Below are positions 8,104-16,969 of a DNA stretch of 64,000 nucleotides, piece after piece. Source of the stretch: Avibacterium volantium_A (GTDB taxonomy: Bacteria > Pseudomonadota > Gammaproteobacteria > Enterobacterales > Pasteurellaceae); the NCBI RefSeq assembly GCF_049366555.1, contig NZ_JBMMGT010000001.1, forward strand, positions 59,053 through 123,052. The letters run 5' to 3'. Position 1 is the stretch's first letter, and every line of letters begins with the position of its first letter. A program made the translations under genes and the position numbers. A model generated the notes under the pieces. That model did no database searches. It was not told where the DNA came from and worked only from the letters and a program-made list of their open reading frames with translations.

Positions 8104-9032
8104 TTTATATTGAAAATATGTATGGCTTCGCCCATATCCAAGATTTAGGGCGTTTTGGCTTTCGCAATTTTGGCATTGGACACGCAGGAGCAATGGACGC
8201 CTTAGCATTACAGGCAGGTAACCTTTTGCTGGAAAACGAGCCTAATACCCCAGCCATTGAAGCGACACTAGGCGGTTTTAGCCTAACTTTCGATTGTGAT
8301 ACGCCTTTTTGTTTCACCGGTGCATTATGTGAAGCCTACCTTGATGACCAACCAATTTATGCTTATTGGCGATACACTGCAAAAGCACGCCAGCGTTTAA
8401 CGGTTAAACGGATTACAATGGGAAATTACCTTTATCTTTGTGTAGCAGGTGGTTTTAATGTGCCGAAAGTGCTGGGCTCTTGCAGCACCGATCTCAAAGC
8501 AGGATTTGGTGGTTATCAAGGGCGATTATTGCGTGCGGGAGATAATATAGCCACAGGCAAACGCGATAGTTTCCTTTCTACGATCAGTATTGAACCTATT
8601 GATTTTACCAATAAAATTCATCTCGTGCCTTCCTCTGAATTTGACCATTTCACCGCACAAAGTCAGCAAGTTTTTCAAAACCAGCCTTGGCGATTAGAAA
8701 AGAATAGCAGTCGAATGGGCTATCGTTTCAGCGGAGAGCAAAAGCTCAATCTCACTCAGCCACTGGAAATGCTTTCTTACGCCGCACCAATGGGAACGGT
8801 GCAAGTGCCACCAGACGGAATGCCGATTATTTTAATGGCGGACACGCAAACTACGGGCGGTTATCCAAAAATAGCTTGTGTGATCGAAGCGGATCTCGGG
8901 CGTTTAGCACAAAATGCGTTAGAAAGTGCGGTACATTTTTCCGTGATTTCTCATCAGGAAGCACGTGAACGTTATCAACAAAACCAAGATTATTTAGCTC
9001 GCATAAGGAGAAAAGTAAATGAAACACGTTGA
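8100..9032 (+). CDS. pxpC: 5-oxoprolinase subunit PxpC (KipA family, biotin-dependent carboxyltransferase-like)
   Basis: A 310-residue KipA/allophanate-hydrolase subunit-2 protein that works with PxpA and PxpB in 5-oxoproline cleavage. Family blocks are GFAHIQDLGRFGFRNFGIGHAGAMD near the N-terminus, then CFTGA, YLCVAGGF, RLLRAGD, RMGYRFSGE and the C-terminal GTVQVPPDGMPIILMADTQTTGGYP. It overlaps pxpB by 4 bases and pxpA by 14 bases, so the three subunits are tightly coupled. Confidence 0.93.
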   Translation: MIYIENMYGFAHIQDLGRFGFRNFGIGHAGAMDALALQAGNLLLENEPNTPAIEATLGGFSLTFDCDTPFCFTGALCEAYLDDQPIYAYWRYTAKARQRLTVKRITMGNYLYLCVAGGFNVPKVLGSCSTDLKAGFGGYQGRLLRAGDNIATGKRDSFLSTISIEPIDFTNKIHLVPSSEFDHFTAQSQQVFQNQPWRLEKNSSRMGYRFSGEQKLNLTQPLEMLSYAAPMGTVQVPPDGMPIILMADTQTTGGYPKIACVIEADLGRLAQNALESAVHFSVISHQEARERYQQNQDYLARIRRKVNETR

Positions 9033-9759
9033 TTTAAATGTGGATTTAGCAGAGGGCTGCGGTAATGATCAACGCTTATTGCAACTTGTCACTTCAGCAA
9101 ATGTCGCTTGCGGTTTACACGCAGGAGATTTCAACGAAATGCGAAAAGCCATTCGTTGGGCAAAAGAAAACCAAGTGCAAGTAGGCGCACACCCAAGTTT
9201 TCCTGATCGCGAAAATTTTGGCCGCACCAATATGCAACTGCCCGATGAAGAGCTGAAAGCCTGTCTGCTCTATCAGCTTGGTGCAATCAAAGCCCTTTGC
9301 GAAGCGGAAGCTGTGCCACTGGCTTATGTGAAACCGCACGGTGCGTTATATAACCAAGCGGCAAAAGACGAAGCGCTTGCCAACCTAATCGGACAAACTC
9401 TAAAAGCCTTTGATCCTAAACTGAAATTAATGGGCTTATCGGGCAGTTTAATGTTGCAAGTGGCGGAGCAACAAGGCTTAGGGGTGATTTCAGAAGTCTT
9501 CGCCGATCGCCATTATCTTGCGGACGGCTCATTAGTGCCGCGTACCCGCCCTGATGCAATGGTAGAAAATGATGACGAAGCCATCAGCCAAGTGCTACAA
9601 ATGGTGTTACAAGGCACTGTGCCAAGTGTTGATGGCGTAGAAGTGCCAATTAAAGCCGATAGCATTTGTTTACATGGCGATGGTGAACACGCCATTTCTT
9701 TTGCTGAAAAAATTCGTCAGGCTTTGACGGAACACAACATTCAACTGAAATCAAATTAA
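9019..9759 (+). CDS. pxpA: 5-oxoprolinase subunit PxpA (LamB/YcsF family)
   Basis: The 246-residue YcsF-type subunit of 5-oxoprolinase. Key segments are DLNVDLAEGCGNDQRLLQLVTSANVACGLHAGD at the N-terminus (metal-binding Asp/Glu/His-like positions), VGAHPSFPDRENFGR, YVKPHGALYNQ, SEVFADRHYLADGSLVPR and ICLHGDGEHA near the end. The start is preceded by AGGAG inside the end of pxpC. The transporter gene follows after 41 bases in the same direction. Confidence 0.95.
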   Translation: MKHVDLNVDLAEGCGNDQRLLQLVTSANVACGLHAGDFNEMRKAIRWAKENQVQVGAHPSFPDRENFGRTNMQLPDEELKACLLYQLGAIKALCEAEAVPLAYVKPHGALYNQAAKDEALANLIGQTLKAFDPKLKLMGLSGSLMLQVAEQQGLGVISEVFADRHYLADGSLVPRTRPDAMVENDDEAISQVLQMVLQGTVPSVDGVEVPIKADSICLHGDGEHAISFAEKIRQALTEHNIQLKSN

Positions 9760-9800
9760 ACATAACATCAATTAATAACAAAAATATACAGGAGTACTTT

Positions 9801-10985
9801 ATGATTAAAAACCGCAGTGCATTACTGGGAGCCGCGTTCTTAATGGCAACGTCAGCCATTGGCCCAGGCTTTTTAACGCAAACTGCCACGTTCACCCAAA
9901 CCTTATTCGCCAGCTTTGGCTTTGTGATTTTACTTTCCATTTTGTTGGATATTGGGGCTCAGCTAAATATTTGGCGAATTGTCGCCGTATCGGAAAAAAA
10001 GGCACAAGACATTGCAAATGCGGTTTTACCCGGAGCAGGTTATTTTCTTGCCGTATTGATCGTTATGGGCGGGCTTGCTTTTAATATTGGTAATGTTGGC
10101 GGTGCGGGGTTAGGGCTAAATATCCTAACCGGCTTGCCAGCAGAAACGGGGGCGATTATCAGTGGTGCGATTGCTGTTGGTATTTTCTTGTTTAAAGAAG
10201 CAGGAAAAATAATGGATCGCTTTGCACAAGTGATGGGCTTTGTGATGATCGCACTGACCATTTATGTGGCAGTGAATGCGAATCCGCCCGTTGCTGATGC
10301 GGTGGTACATACTTTTGTGCCAGAAAAATTAGATGTGATTGCGATTGTGACCCTTGTTGGTGGAACCGTTGGGGGGTACATCACCTTTGCTGGGGCGCAT
10401 CGTCTATTAGATGCCGGAATTACAGGCAAAGATTCGTTGAAAGAGGTGAGTAAAAGCTCTATTTCAGCCATTCTTATCGCCTCAATTATGCGTGTCGTGC
10501 TGTTCCTTGCCGTGCTTGGTGTGGTTTCTCAAGGGGTAAAACTTGATCCTGCCAACCCAGCAGCAACGCCATTTTCTCACGTTGCAGGAAATATCGGGTT
10601 GATTATTTTTGGAATTGTGATTTGGGCAGCATCAATTACTTCTGTGATCGGCGCGGCTTACACCTCTGTGTCTTTCTTAACTACCTTCTCCCCATTTATT
10701 GCTAAGCATAGAAATTGCTGGATTATTGTCTTTATTGTGATTTCCACTGCCGTGCTTGCAACCATTGGGAAACCTGCGCAAGTGCTTGTTTTTGTTGGAA
10801 CATTAAATGGATTAATTCTTCCAATTTCATTAGGATTAATTTTACTTGCGGCACATCGTAGTAAAATTGTTGGGGACTACAAACACCCTGTTTGGATGAC
10901 GGCGGCGGGGGCATTGGTAGTCATTTTAATGGCGGTGTTAAGTATTATGACTTTATCAAAATATATTGGTAATTTAATGGCTTAA
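9801..10985 (+). CDS. NRAMP-family transporter linked to 5-oxoprolinase (YcsG-like)
   Basis: A 394-residue protein with about 11 membrane segments and an NRAMP-like start (ATSAIGPGFLTQTATFTQ). It resembles B. subtilis YcsG, which is also encoded beside ycsF and kipIA. The canonical metal-binding DPGN motif of MntH is not seen in its usual form (here GPGFLTQ), so metal transport is doubtful. From its operon position the substrate could be 5-oxoproline or a related compound; that is inference. The start has AGGAG upstream. A strong uptake-signal terminator ends the operon. Confidence 0.75.
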   Translation: MIKNRSALLGAAFLMATSAIGPGFLTQTATFTQTLFASFGFVILLSILLDIGAQLNIWRIVAVSEKKAQDIANAVLPGAGYFLAVLIVMGGLAFNIGNVGGAGLGLNILTGLPAETGAIISGAIAVGIFLFKEAGKIMDRFAQVMGFVMIALTIYVAVNANPPVADAVVHTFVPEKLDVIAIVTLVGGTVGGYITFAGAHRLLDAGITGKDSLKEVSKSSISAILIASIMRVVLFLAVLGVVSQGVKLDPANPAATPFSHVAGNIGLIIFGIVIWAASITSVIGAAYTSVSFLTTFSPFIAKHRNCWIIVFIVISTAVLATIGKPAQVLVFVGTLNGLILPISLGLILLAAHRSKIVGDYKHPVWMTAAGALVVILMAVLSIMTLSKYIGNLMA

Positions 10986-11001
10986 TTATTTTTATCCATA
11001 G

Positions 11002-11033
11002 AAAAAGTGCGGTGATTTTTCACCGCACTTTTT
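11002..11033. terminator. Uptake-signal pair terminator, bidirectional
   Basis: AAAAAGTGCGGTG and CACCGCACTTTTT form a perfect 13-bp stem around a 6-base loop, with A and T runs on both sides. It serves the pxp operon and the convergent elyC-like gene. Confidence 0.9.
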
Positions 11034-11049
11034 GTTTTTGTTATTTTTT

Positions 11050-11802
11050 TCATTTTGAGAATTTCTCTTTCCAATAACCAATCCATTCCTTCAACGCTTG
11101 CATATTAGCTGGCATTGCACTGGCTTGTGGGATAAAGTGCATTAGTGTTAAGCCATAACTTTCAGGCGTAACGCCGTTGCCTACGCTTGCAGGAAGAACG
11201 CTAAACCCTTGCTTTTCAAATAAGAATTTTGCGCGTTGCATATGCCATTGGTTGGTGACCAAAATAATACGTTGAATATGCTCTTTTTCTAATAACGCCC
11301 TCGTAAATTGGGCATTTTCAATGGTGGTTTTCGCTTTTTCTTCTAGCCATTGAGTTGGCGTATGGAAAAACTCTTGCAGCTCTTTTGCCATTATTTTGGC
11401 TTCAGAATTGCCATTAGGCGTTCCGCCAGTAATCAAAATCGGCAGCTGAGTTTCTCTATGTAAATAAGCCGCATAACGCAAACGTTCAAGGGGGATTGCA
11501 GGCACAGCAAGGCTGCCAAATAATTCGTTACTATCACGCAAACCGCCACCTAGCACCACAATTGCCTGCGCCGTTTTATAATCGGCAAGGCTGAGCGGTG
11601 TTTGTTTTGCTAGGCTATCTTGCAATTTTTGTGCAGTGTAAGGAATGCTGAACACATACAAAATGACAATGCCTAAAAGACCGCAAGCAAAGCTCAGTTT
11701 TTTATATTGTTTCTTCGCAAAAAATAAAGAAAAAATCCATAAAATCAAGACATTAAATGGCGGAAGAATAATGGCGGTAATAAGTTTGGTGAGTGAATAC
11801 AT
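11050..11802 (-). CDS. elyC: ElyC/YdcF-like DUF218 envelope protein
   Basis: A 250-residue protein with two N-terminal membrane segments and a DUF218 domain: AQAIVVLGGGLRD at its start, then LRYAAYLHRETQLPILITGGTP and ILVTNQWHMQRAKFLFEKQG. Layout and N-terminus (MYSLTKLITAIILPP) match E. coli ElyC (YcbC), an inner-membrane factor connected to peptidoglycan and lipid-carrier metabolism. The start at 11802 was chosen from that alignment; the longer frame to 11871 would need a TTG codon directly abutting its ribosome site. It is divergent from the glycan operon. Assignment to ElyC rather than another DUF218 paralogue is likely but not certain. Confidence 0.7.
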   Translation of the reverse strand: MYSLTKLITAIILPPFNVLILWIFSLFFAKKQYKKLSFACGLLGIVILYVFSIPYTAQKLQDSLAKQTPLSLADYKTAQAIVVLGGGLRDSNELFGSLAVPAIPLERLRYAAYLHRETQLPILITGGTPNGNSEAKIMAKELQEFFHTPTQWLEEKAKTTIENAQFTRALLEKEHIQRIILVTNQWHMQRAKFLFEKQGFSVLPASVGNGVTPESYGLTLMHFIPQASAMPANMQALKEWIGYWKEKFSK

Positions 11803-11952
11803 AAATAATCTTGAGCTAGACAACTTGCCGCTTAGCATAAAGGGCTTGTAATCTTTTGTAAAGATACTCAATCCTTTTGGAACTATGGGGCATTCTGTTT
11901 TAAAATAGCTCTTTTACGCTGATAAGCAGCTTTATAGGAAAGATGATTAACA

Positions 11953-12945
11953 ATGAACGAAATTTTAGTTTCCCTTAAACAAGATTTAAAGCAAATCCTT
12001 GATGTAATCGCGGATAAAAATGATGTGCTGTATTTTGATTATCCGCTCCATTTAAACGTGGGGGATTTACTCATTTATGCGGGAACAGAAGCGTTTTTTC
12101 AGGATTATCAAATTAATATTCGATTAAGACGTTGCTTACAAAGTTTCGATCTTGATGAAGTAAAAAAATATGTTAAACCAAATACCACCTTAGTATGCCA
12201 CGGCGGCGGCAATTTTGGTGATCTCTACCCTGCCATTCAAGGAATGCGCGAAGCCTTAGTGCAAGCGTTCCCGAATAATCGCATCATTGTAATGCCACAA
12301 ACAGCTTATTTTTCTAATTCCGAAGCGAAAGAAAAATCGGCAGCCATTTTTTCCGCCCATAAAGATTGCTATTTATTTGCGCGCGATCAGGCAACTTATC
12401 AATTAATGAAAGATCAGTTTTCTGATAAGGTTTTTCTATCGCCTGATATGGCCCATCAACTTTATGGTTCAGCATTATTAAAAAACCAAAGATTCAAAAG
12501 CCAAAGTGCGGTGCAAAAATCGGCAGAAAAAACCTTATATTTTTTACGCAAGGATATTGAAGCAAGCCATTTGGAAAAAAATATCCAAGCCACATTGCCA
12601 GCCAATGCTGAAGTAAAAGATTGGGAAGATATTCTCACCACACAAGATAAATATTATGAGCGTATTTGTAGTGGATTAGCGAAAGTCGCGAATAAACTTC
12701 ATCAGCCTTGGTTAAAAAATGTTGTGAATAATTTATGGTATCACCACAGTTTGGCGGTAATTGAACGCTGTAAAGGCATTTTCCAACACTATGATTTAGT
12801 GATAACAAGCCGATTGCACGGACATATTTTTTCTTGCCTGTTAGAAATCCCGAATGAAGTTTGTGATAATTCCTATGGCAAAAATTTAGGCTATTATCGC
12901 CAATGGACTCAAGGCCTTGATTTCGTGAAAGTTTATGAAGAATAA
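11953..12945 (+). CDS. Polysaccharide pyruvyl transferase family protein
   Basis: A 330-residue GT-B-like protein of the polysaccharide pyruvyltransferase family, which adds ketal-linked pyruvate from PEP to sugars; some relatives are sugar transferases. Visible motifs are DYPLHLNVGDLLIYAG (N-terminal), VCHGGGNFGDLYP and the C-terminal ITSRLHGHIFSCLLEIPNEVCDN, which is the typical family signature. It is the first gene of a six-gene surface-glycan operon and overlaps the flippase gene by 11 bases. An uptake signal lies inside the gene near 12504. The sugar it modifies cannot be told from sequence. Confidence 0.8.
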   Translation: MNEILVSLKQDLKQILDVIADKNDVLYFDYPLHLNVGDLLIYAGTEAFFQDYQINIRLRRCLQSFDLDEVKKYVKPNTTLVCHGGGNFGDLYPAIQGMREALVQAFPNNRIIVMPQTAYFSNSEAKEKSAAIFSAHKDCYLFARDQATYQLMKDQFSDKVFLSPDMAHQLYGSALLKNQRFKSQSAVQKSAEKTLYFLRKDIEASHLEKNIQATLPANAEVKDWEDILTTQDKYYERICSGLAKVANKLHQPWLKNVVNNLWYHHSLAVIERCKGIFQHYDLVITSRLHGHIFSCLLEIPNEVCDNSYGKNLGYYRQWTQGLDFVKVYEE

Positions 12946-14116
12946 ATCCTTTGCAAAACTGTTGATTACCACTTTCTTAACCACGGGACTCACAATGGTG
13001 AGTTCCTTTTTGCTTGCTCGTTTGCTTGCAGTTGAAGAACGTGGTGCGTTGCAGCTTTTTATTACGTCCGTAACCTATGTGGTAACCATTGTGACAGGCG
13101 GCGTTGGGTTTTCTCTCGCCCTTTGTATGCGAAATAACCAATATCATTATTGGCGTTACTATTTTTCTGCTTTTTTATTATTTTCGGTATTGGTATCCAG
13201 TCTTTCGCTTTTATTCTTTAATATTACGTCATTTCATTATTTATTTATTTTAAATGTTATTTTAACGGCTATTTTTACGATTACTTTAGAAAAAAGTAAA
13301 ATTGATGCTAATTTATCTATTTATCGCCTACTTTCTTTGCAGCAACCAATTTTAGCCGTGGGCTTATATGGCGGCTATTATTTCCTTTTTGGCGAACAAC
13401 ATTTAGACAAAATTGTTCAGCTCTTAACCATTTTAACTTGCATACAAGCTTTATTTGCACTTTATGCCCTTAGCAAAATAGAAAAACAGTTTAAGCAGAA
13501 AGCGGAAATAAAGAACATTGTACCGAATTATTTCTTCCAAAATTGGCTAAAACAAAACTTACTACAAACCTTTGGCGCAACAACGGTAAATTTAGACCGT
13601 TTTTTAATTGTCGCTTTAATGGGAAATTATACTTTAGGCTTATATACGGTTTGCATTGCCTTTGATGCCTTGCTTACTCGTATAATAAATATGCTAATAG
13701 ATTATTATTATTCGGGTTTACTCAATAATCTAAATCGTATTCGTGCGGTGTTAGGGCTTATTCTTTTAATGGGAATAAGTGCGGTGATAATTGTGCCATT
13801 TTTAGCTGAACCTGTTATTCATTTATTTTTTGGTAATGCTTATATTGAAGTTGCCCCAGTATTATTGTGGTTTATTATTAATTCATTATTAGCAGGGCTT
13901 TCTTGGTTATTATCACAAAATATGCTGATTTTAGGTAAGCAAGTATTATTATTTACACGTCAGATTATTTCTATTCTTGTTTTAGTGGGATTATTTTTTG
14001 CGTTCCAAAATCAAGGATTGTATGGGGTGGCTTATGCGTTAATAGGGGCAAGTTTAGTGAGATTAATGATTTCACTCATTTACTATTATAAATTCCCTAT
14101 AAAGACGAATAACTAA
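12935..14116 (+). CDS. Oligosaccharide flippase (Wzx/LsgA-like)
   Basis: A 393-residue polytopic membrane protein with about 12 hydrophobic segments and the MOP-superfamily start (TTFLTTGLTMVSSFLLARLLAVEERGALQL). It should move lipid-linked glycan units across the inner membrane. The segment QTFGATTVNLDRFLIVALMGNYTLGLY in the middle is typical of Wzx-type flippases. Operon context (glycosyltransferases, polymerase-like protein, lsgF-like gene) suggests a lipooligosaccharide or exopolysaccharide chain, comparable to the Haemophilus lsg cluster. The gene is AT-rich compared with the housekeeping genes around it. Confidence 0.8.
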   Translation: MKNKSFAKLLITTFLTTGLTMVSSFLLARLLAVEERGALQLFITSVTYVVTIVTGGVGFSLALCMRNNQYHYWRYYFSAFLLFSVLVSSLSLLFFNITSFHYLFILNVILTAIFTITLEKSKIDANLSIYRLLSLQQPILAVGLYGGYYFLFGEQHLDKIVQLLTILTCIQALFALYALSKIEKQFKQKAEIKNIVPNYFFQNWLKQNLLQTFGATTVNLDRFLIVALMGNYTLGLYTVCIAFDALLTRIINMLIDYYYSGLLNNLNRIRAVLGLILLMGISAVIIVPFLAEPVIHLFFGNAYIEVAPVLLWFIINSLLAGLSWLLSQNMLILGKQVLLFTRQIISILVLVGLFFAFQNQGLYGVAYALIGASLVRLMISLIYYYKFPIKTNN

Positions 14117-14131
14117 TTTAAGTTGGATAAA

Positions 14132-14905
14132 ATGAAAAAATTTCTTATTTCTTTAGATAAAGATCATCAACGCCGAGAACTCTTTTTTGCTCAGCCAAAC
14201 ACCCAAGATTTCACGTTGTTTAGTGCAATTAATACGATGCAAGAAACGCCAGAAAATCTCACCGCACTTTATGATCAAGAGAAGTTTTCTGAGCGTTATG
14301 GACGAAAGGTTACCAAAGGTGAAATTGGCTGTACATTAAGCCATTTGGCTGTATATCGTTTAATTGCCAATGATGAAAATATTCAAGACGATGAATATTG
14401 TTTAATTTGTGAAGATGATGCGTTGTTTAATCAAGATTTTCAGCATCATTTAGATTGTTTACTCAAAGAAAATATTCAGGCAGATATTATTCTTATTGGC
14501 CAATCTAAAATTGATGATTTTAATCATTCTGAATTAGAAATTAACTATCCAACAACCTTTTCATTTTTACGTAATAAGATTGCGGGATCGCCATTTTGCT
14601 ACGCTTATCCTTATCGTAACTATTTTGCTGGTACGGTAGCCTATTTAATTAAAAAATCTGCAGTGAAAGCCTTTTTAGCCGAAGAAAAACCTTATTGGCT
14701 GGCAGATGATTATATTTTATTTGAAAATAAATTTGCTTTAGATACGCAAGTGGTTCGCCCTTTATTGGCGATTGAAAATCCCAAATTAATGAGCAATTTA
14801 GAAAATGTGCGTGGCAGCATAACACATCATTTTTGGCAAAAGTTAATTAAATATCCATTAAAAAAATTACTTGCTATAACGCGTAATCTAAAAGGTGGAA
14901 AATAA
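14132..14905 (+). CDS. Glycosyltransferase family 25 (lipooligosaccharide type)
   Basis: A 257-residue GT25 protein, the family of the Haemophilus and Neisseria lipooligosaccharide galactosyl/glucosyltransferases. Hallmarks are the N-terminal KKFLISLDKDHQRRELF, the block KGEIGCTLSHLAVYRLI, and YCLICEDDALF with the metal-coordinating acidic triad. The ATG at 14132 is preferred to a TTG nine bases upstream. The stop overlaps the next start by one base (TAATG). No repeat tract that could cause phase variation is present. The donor and linkage cannot be predicted. Confidence 0.85.
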   Translation: MKKFLISLDKDHQRRELFFAQPNTQDFTLFSAINTMQETPENLTALYDQEKFSERYGRKVTKGEIGCTLSHLAVYRLIANDENIQDDEYCLICEDDALFNQDFQHHLDCLLKENIQADIILIGQSKIDDFNHSELEINYPTTFSFLRNKIAGSPFCYAYPYRNYFAGTVAYLIKKSAVKAFLAEEKPYWLADDYILFENKFALDTQVVRPLLAIENPKLMSNLENVRGSITHHFWQKLIKYPLKKLLAITRNLKGGK

Positions 14906-16092
14906 TGTCGGCATTAGTCAATTTATTTTATCTTTATGATCCTTGGCTATTCCATTTTTTCCGAATGGCATTTTTTATGGGTGGTATTTCGCTCATTTAC
15001 TTGGCTTATCAAGTAGTAAAAAAACAACGCCCACAAGGTATTTTTATCCCGTTAGATAGCCTAATCGCAATTATCGCTCTAATTGCGTTAAGTGCAATTC
15101 CAATGTTAGTACACCACACGCAAGATTATTCTGTATTATTGCAATATAGTAAAATCTTAATTTTGTTTATTTTTGCTATTGGAATTTATAATGTTTTTTA
15201 TTTTAATAACAATGGAAAAGCACTGCTTATTAGAGATTTAAAAATTGGTATTATTGTTCAATGGATTGTCGGTGTGACGGCATTAATGGGCATTGGCTTT
15301 ATGGCAGAACTTGCTCTTTCAACCAATATTGTATTGCTACGTTTTTATGGTTCAGAGCAAGAGTATCGTTTATATAATATTACGTCATCGGCATTCTTCC
15401 AATTAAGTGCTTTTTACATTCTTTTATTACATTTTTTATTAGCTTATAACAAAGCACATAATCAATTAAGTGTGGTGTATTTATTCTTAATTTTATGTAT
15501 TGGATTAATTTCAGGCAGAACGTTTTTACTACTTTCCATTGCTAGTATCGCCATTTATTTTAAATGGAAATACTTGCCAGCTTTAGGCTTATTTGGATTA
15601 CTCTGTTTGGGTTTGGCACTTTATTACCCTAAAAATCCTTATGTCGCCCACGCATTAGAACCATTGATTAATTTGATTAATCATCAAGGATTAAGTAGTT
15701 CATCAACAGACACATTAATGAAGCGCCATTTATTTATCCCAGAATTAAAACAAATTTTATGGGGCGATGGACGATATATTATGCCAAATGGAAAATATTA
15801 TGGATTAACAGATAGCGGTTTTTTACGCCAATTACTTTATGGTGGCATTGGTTATTTATCAGTTTGTTTTTTATTTACTGCTTATTTTGTGCGTAAAATA
15901 GCATTAAATTGGTTTAATGGAAGTTGGTTATTTACCTTATCCACATTATTTATACTTTCTGTATTAAATGTTAAAGCAGATACTTATGCGTTTCCTGGCA
16001 TAATGCTAGTGTTGCTAATGTTATTATCTTTATTTGGCCAACAAGGGAAAAATCTCTTCTTATTTAGAAAAGAAGGAAAACAAAATGTTTAG
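14905..16092 (+). CDS. O-antigen polymerase-like membrane protein (Wzy-like)
   Basis: A 395-residue protein with about ten to eleven hydrophobic segments and a large loop near residues 245-310 containing LWGDGRYIMPNGKYYGLTDSGFLRQLLYGGIGY, a layout characteristic of Wzy-type glycan polymerases, as is GLISGRTFLLL before it. Such proteins join repeat units on the outer face of the inner membrane. Sequence similarity in this class is low, so the assignment rests on topology, motif and operon position. It overlaps the next gene by 8 bases. Confidence 0.7.
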   Translation: MSALVNLFYLYDPWLFHFFRMAFFMGGISLIYLAYQVVKKQRPQGIFIPLDSLIAIIALIALSAIPMLVHHTQDYSVLLQYSKILILFIFAIGIYNVFYFNNNGKALLIRDLKIGIIVQWIVGVTALMGIGFMAELALSTNIVLLRFYGSEQEYRLYNITSSAFFQLSAFYILLLHFLLAYNKAHNQLSVVYLFLILCIGLISGRTFLLLSIASIAIYFKWKYLPALGLFGLLCLGLALYYPKNPYVAHALEPLINLINHQGLSSSSTDTLMKRHLFIPELKQILWGDGRYIMPNGKYYGLTDSGFLRQLLYGGIGYLSVCFLFTAYFVRKIALNWFNGSWLFTLSTLFILSVLNVKADTYAFPGIMLVLLMLLSLFGQQGKNLFLFRKEGKQNV

Positions 16093-16969
16093 TATTATTG
16101 TGCCATCTTATAATCGACAAACAGAAATTCCTGCTTTATTAGCGAGTTTAACGCAACAAAGTGCGCATAATTTTGAAGTCATTATTGTTGATGATTGCTC
16201 GAAAGAAAAAGTGGTGGTAGAAAAAGATTATCCTTTTCGTGTAACCGTTATTCGTAATGAGCAAAACCAAGGTGCGGCGGAAAGCCGTAATATTGGAGCA
16301 AAAAATGCAACGCAAGATTGGCTGTTATTTTTAGATGATGATGATCGTTTTGAAAACAAAAAATGTGAGATTTTAGCGCAGAAAATTACGCAAAATCCTG
16401 AAGTAAATTTTATTTACCACCCAGCAAAATGTGTGATGGTGAATGAAAATTTTAGCTATTTTACTCACCCTTTTACACAACAAAAAGATCTCACATTAGA
16501 TAATATTTTATTAGCCAATAAAATTGGTGGAATGCCGATGATTGGGATTAAAAAATCTTTCTTTTTAGCTTTAGGTGGGCTTTCAACGCAATTAAAATCT
16601 TTAGAAGATTATGAATTTGTATTAAAAGTGGTTTCATCACCTGAATTAAAAGCACTCTATGTCGATCAGGCTTTAACAGAATGTACTTTTCATACCCAAC
16701 GTTCCAGTGTTTCAACCAATTTAACTAATACAGAACAAGCAATCGATTTTATTGAAAAGAATTATGTGAAAACACCAATCCAACATAAAAACTTTACTCT
16801 AAATTCACTTTATATGCTTGCCTATCCGTATATTATGAATTTATCGCGCAAAGCAGGAATTTATTATTGGAAAATGTTTAAATTAAGCAAAAATATCAAA
16901 CAACTGATTATTGCGATCATTATTTTTATTTCACCGAAATTAGCTATTCATTTGAAAAGGTTTATTTAA
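16085..16969 (+). CDS. Glycosyltransferase family 2
   Basis: A 294-residue GT2 enzyme with the GT-A start MFSIIVPSYNRQTEIPALLASL, nucleotide-binding VIIVDDCS, and the DXD-type metal motif in WLLFLDDDDRFE at about residue 80. A C-terminal hydrophobic segment (about 270-285) could attach it to the membrane. The ATG at 16085 has AAGGA upstream, while the longer frame from 16034 lies inside the preceding gene. Its sugar substrate is unknown; it acts with the neighbouring transferases on the same glycan. Confidence 0.85.
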   Translation: MFSIIVPSYNRQTEIPALLASLTQQSAHNFEVIIVDDCSKEKVVVEKDYPFRVTVIRNEQNQGAAESRNIGAKNATQDWLLFLDDDDRFENKKCEILAQKITQNPEVNFIYHPAKCVMVNENFSYFTHPFTQQKDLTLDNILLANKIGGMPMIGIKKSFFLALGGLSTQLKSLEDYEFVLKVVSSPELKALYVDQALTECTFHTQRSSVSTNLTNTEQAIDFIEKNYVKTPIQHKNFTLNSLYMLAYPYIMNLSRKAGIYYWKMFKLSKNIKQLIIAIIIFISPKLAIHLKRFI

